This document shows positions 6,518 to 7,712 of a DNA stretch of 7,712 nt, in pieces. Source of the stretch: Hellea balneolensis (GTDB lineage Bacteria; Pseudomonadota; Alphaproteobacteria; Caulobacterales; Maricaulaceae); assembly GCA_003233025.1 (NCBI GenBank), contig QIKS01000262.1:1-7712 (forward strand). The letters run 5' to 3'. Made by a program: the position numbers and the translations under genes. The first letter of the stretch is position 1. The number at the start of each line of letters is the position of its first letter. Below the pieces are notes generated by a model that did not search any database, was not told where the DNA came from, and worked only from the letters and a program-made list of their open reading frames with translations.

Positions 6518-7712
6518 ATGCTCAGCGAAATTTCCATCCGCAATGTTGTTCTCATCGAGGCGTTAACCCTCGAATTGACAGGCGGATTTAGCGCAATATC
6601 AGGCGAAACCGGCGCCGGAAAATCTATTGTTCTTGATGCGCTCGGCATGGCGATTGGCGCCCGCTCCGATAAATCGCTCGTCCGTACCGGCGCACAAAAA
6701 GCTCAATGTATTGCCAGGTTTTGCGTCACGCCCACCCACCGGGTTTGGGCGGTTTTGGACGCGGCAGGGCTGGAGAGGGAGGAAAGTGACACCCTGGTCT
6801 TACGCCGTACCATCACCAAAGAAGGTCGCTCCCAAGGCTATATTAACGACCAGCCGGTGAGTGTACGCTTGCTGGCCAATGTGGGAAAAGAACTTCTGGA
6901 GGTTTACGGCCAACATGACGGGCGCGGACTGTTGGACGCAACTACCCACCGCGCTCAGCTTGATGATTTTGGCGATTACCCAACATTGCTCGCTCAATGC
7001 GAAAGCTTGTACGAGGAGATGAAAGAGGCCCGTCTGGTTTTGGCCGACCTCAAACAGCAGCAAGAAAAAAGCGAAGAAACCCGCGCATTTCTTACCGATT
7101 CTATTGCCGAGCTTGACCGCTTGGCGGCTTTGCCCGGCGAAGATGAGAAACTTGCCACCCAGCGACGTTTGCTCCAAAACGCGCAAGGGGTGCTTGCGGA
7201 ATTAAGCCTGGCACAAAAAGCTCTTGGCGACGGCGGGCAATATGAAAGCCAAGTCGCTCAAGCCTTGGCCGGTTTGGAACGCATACAAAGTAAATTAGGT
7301 GCAAGCGGCAGCTTGCCACAGGCGATTAGTGCGCTGGAAAAAGCCCTGATTGAGTTGGAGGAAGCCCGGCTCGCGGTCAGCGGTGCGGCGCAGGAATTTA
7401 ACTTTGAACCGGGCCAGCTCGACCAGGTTGAAGAGCGGCTATTTGCTCTGCGGGCCGCGTCGCGTAAATACGGCGTTGAGGTCGGTGAGCTTAGCAATTA
7501 CCGCCAAAAATTGGGCGACGATTTGCTGGCATTGGAAAATTCTGACAGTGCATTTAAGCAGGCTGAGGCGCATTTAAACAAGGCTGAAAACGGCTATGAA
7601 AATATCGCGGATAAGCTGACGAAAGCCCGCAAATTGGCTGCACAAACCCTGGACAAACGGGTCATGGCCGAACTGCCGCCCCTTAAAATGGCCAGAGCTG
7701 AATTTGTCACCA
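6518..7712 (+). CDS. recN: DNA repair protein RecN, N-terminal part (3' end outside window)
   Basis: RecN is an SMC-like ATPase of the bacterial nucleoid involved in double-strand break repair and cohesion of damaged DNA. The first 398 codons of an expected roughly 550-560 are present, with no stop before the window ends. The start MLSEISIRNVVLIEALTLEL is the typical RecN opening. It is followed by Walker A GETGAGKS (29-36) within the family-typical GFSAISGETGAGKSIVLDALG, then GRSQGYINDQPVSV (103-116) and VYGQHDGRGLLD (129-140), where RecN proteins usually read HGQH. Long charged coiled-coil segments cover about 155-225 and 325 onward, with FNFEPGQLDQVEERLFALRAASRKYG (294-319) between them, also RecN-typical. 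Walker B and the C-terminal lobe lie outside. The ATG is the first in-frame start after the bamD stop (TAG 6509-6511, in the same frame). Only AGG at 6510-6512 resembles a ribosome site, so translation is probably coupled to bamD. Confidence 0.97.
   Translation, partial: MLSEISIRNVVLIEALTLELTGGFSAISGETGAGKSIVLDALGMAIGARSDKSLVRTGAQKAQCIARFCVTPTHRVWAVLDAAGLEREESDTLVLRRTITKEGRSQGYINDQPVSVRLLANVGKELLEVYGQHDGRGLLDATTHRAQLDDFGDYPTLLAQCESLYEEMKEARLVLADLKQQQEKSEETRAFLTDSIAELDRLAALPGEDEKLATQRRLLQNAQGVLAELSLAQKALGDGGQYESQVAQALAGLERIQSKLGASGSLPQAISALEKALIELEEARLAVSGAAQEFNFEPGQLDQVEERLFALRAASRKYGVEVGELSNYRQKLGDDLLALENSDSAFKQAEAHLNKAENGYENIADKLTKARKLAAQTLDKRVMAELPPLKMARAEFVT

Noticed and set aside
6627..6860. 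Short + strand open frame inside recN in another frame
   Set aside because: The overlapping recN frame carries the Walker A and family motifs; this one has none.
1..7712. Mobile elements, CRISPR arrays, tRNA/rRNA genes, defence or other novel systems
   Set aside because: No transposase, integrase, repeat-spacer array or RNA gene was seen; all coding space is accounted for by seven core genes and the gaps are 212 nt or less.

Overview
The window is a stretch of a bacterial division and cell-wall (dcw) cluster running on into outer-membrane genes. All genes lie on the + strand, in the order ddl (5' truncated) - ftsQ - ftsA - ftsZ - lpxC - bamD - recN (3' truncated). The placement of lpxC, bamD and recN directly after ftsZ is typical of Alphaproteobacteria. 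The proteins agree: FtsZ has a long acidic linker ending in a conserved C-terminal peptide, FtsA ends in a classic membrane-targeting helix, and the Ddl active site reads ELNTQPGMTPTSL. LpxC and BamD show a diderm, LPS-making cell. Base composition looks close to half G+C by eye. I cannot place it below class.

Layout. Positions 1-2884 are a tightly packed block: ddl overlaps ftsQ by 13 nt and ftsQ overlaps ftsA by 1 nt, so these three are very probably co-transcribed and translationally coupled. A 100-nt gap then precedes ftsZ (2985-4400); it holds a CtrA-like box and two weak promoter-like hexamer pairs. A 212-nt gap after ftsZ carries a terminator-like hairpin, a longer inverted repeat that would compete with it, and a tandem GTGTAACA repeat ahead of lpxC (4613-5527). 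A 120-nt gap leads to bamD (5648-6511), and recN starts 6 nt after bamD and runs off the window.

Functional logic. Ddl makes the D-Ala-D-Ala end of the peptidoglycan precursor. FtsZ polymerises into the division ring, FtsA anchors it to the membrane, and FtsQ links it to the septal synthesis machinery. LpxC commits UDP-acylGlcNAc to lipid A, BamD is part of the machine that inserts outer-membrane barrels, and RecN is a DNA-repair SMC-like ATPase.

This is core-genome content. I see no mobile element, CRISPR array, RNA gene, pseudogene or defence system, and no sign of a novel system. What deserves a second look is small: an A-rich insertion in Ddl, the regulatory layout of the two gaps around ftsZ, and tiny start-stop codon units just before lpxC and bamD.
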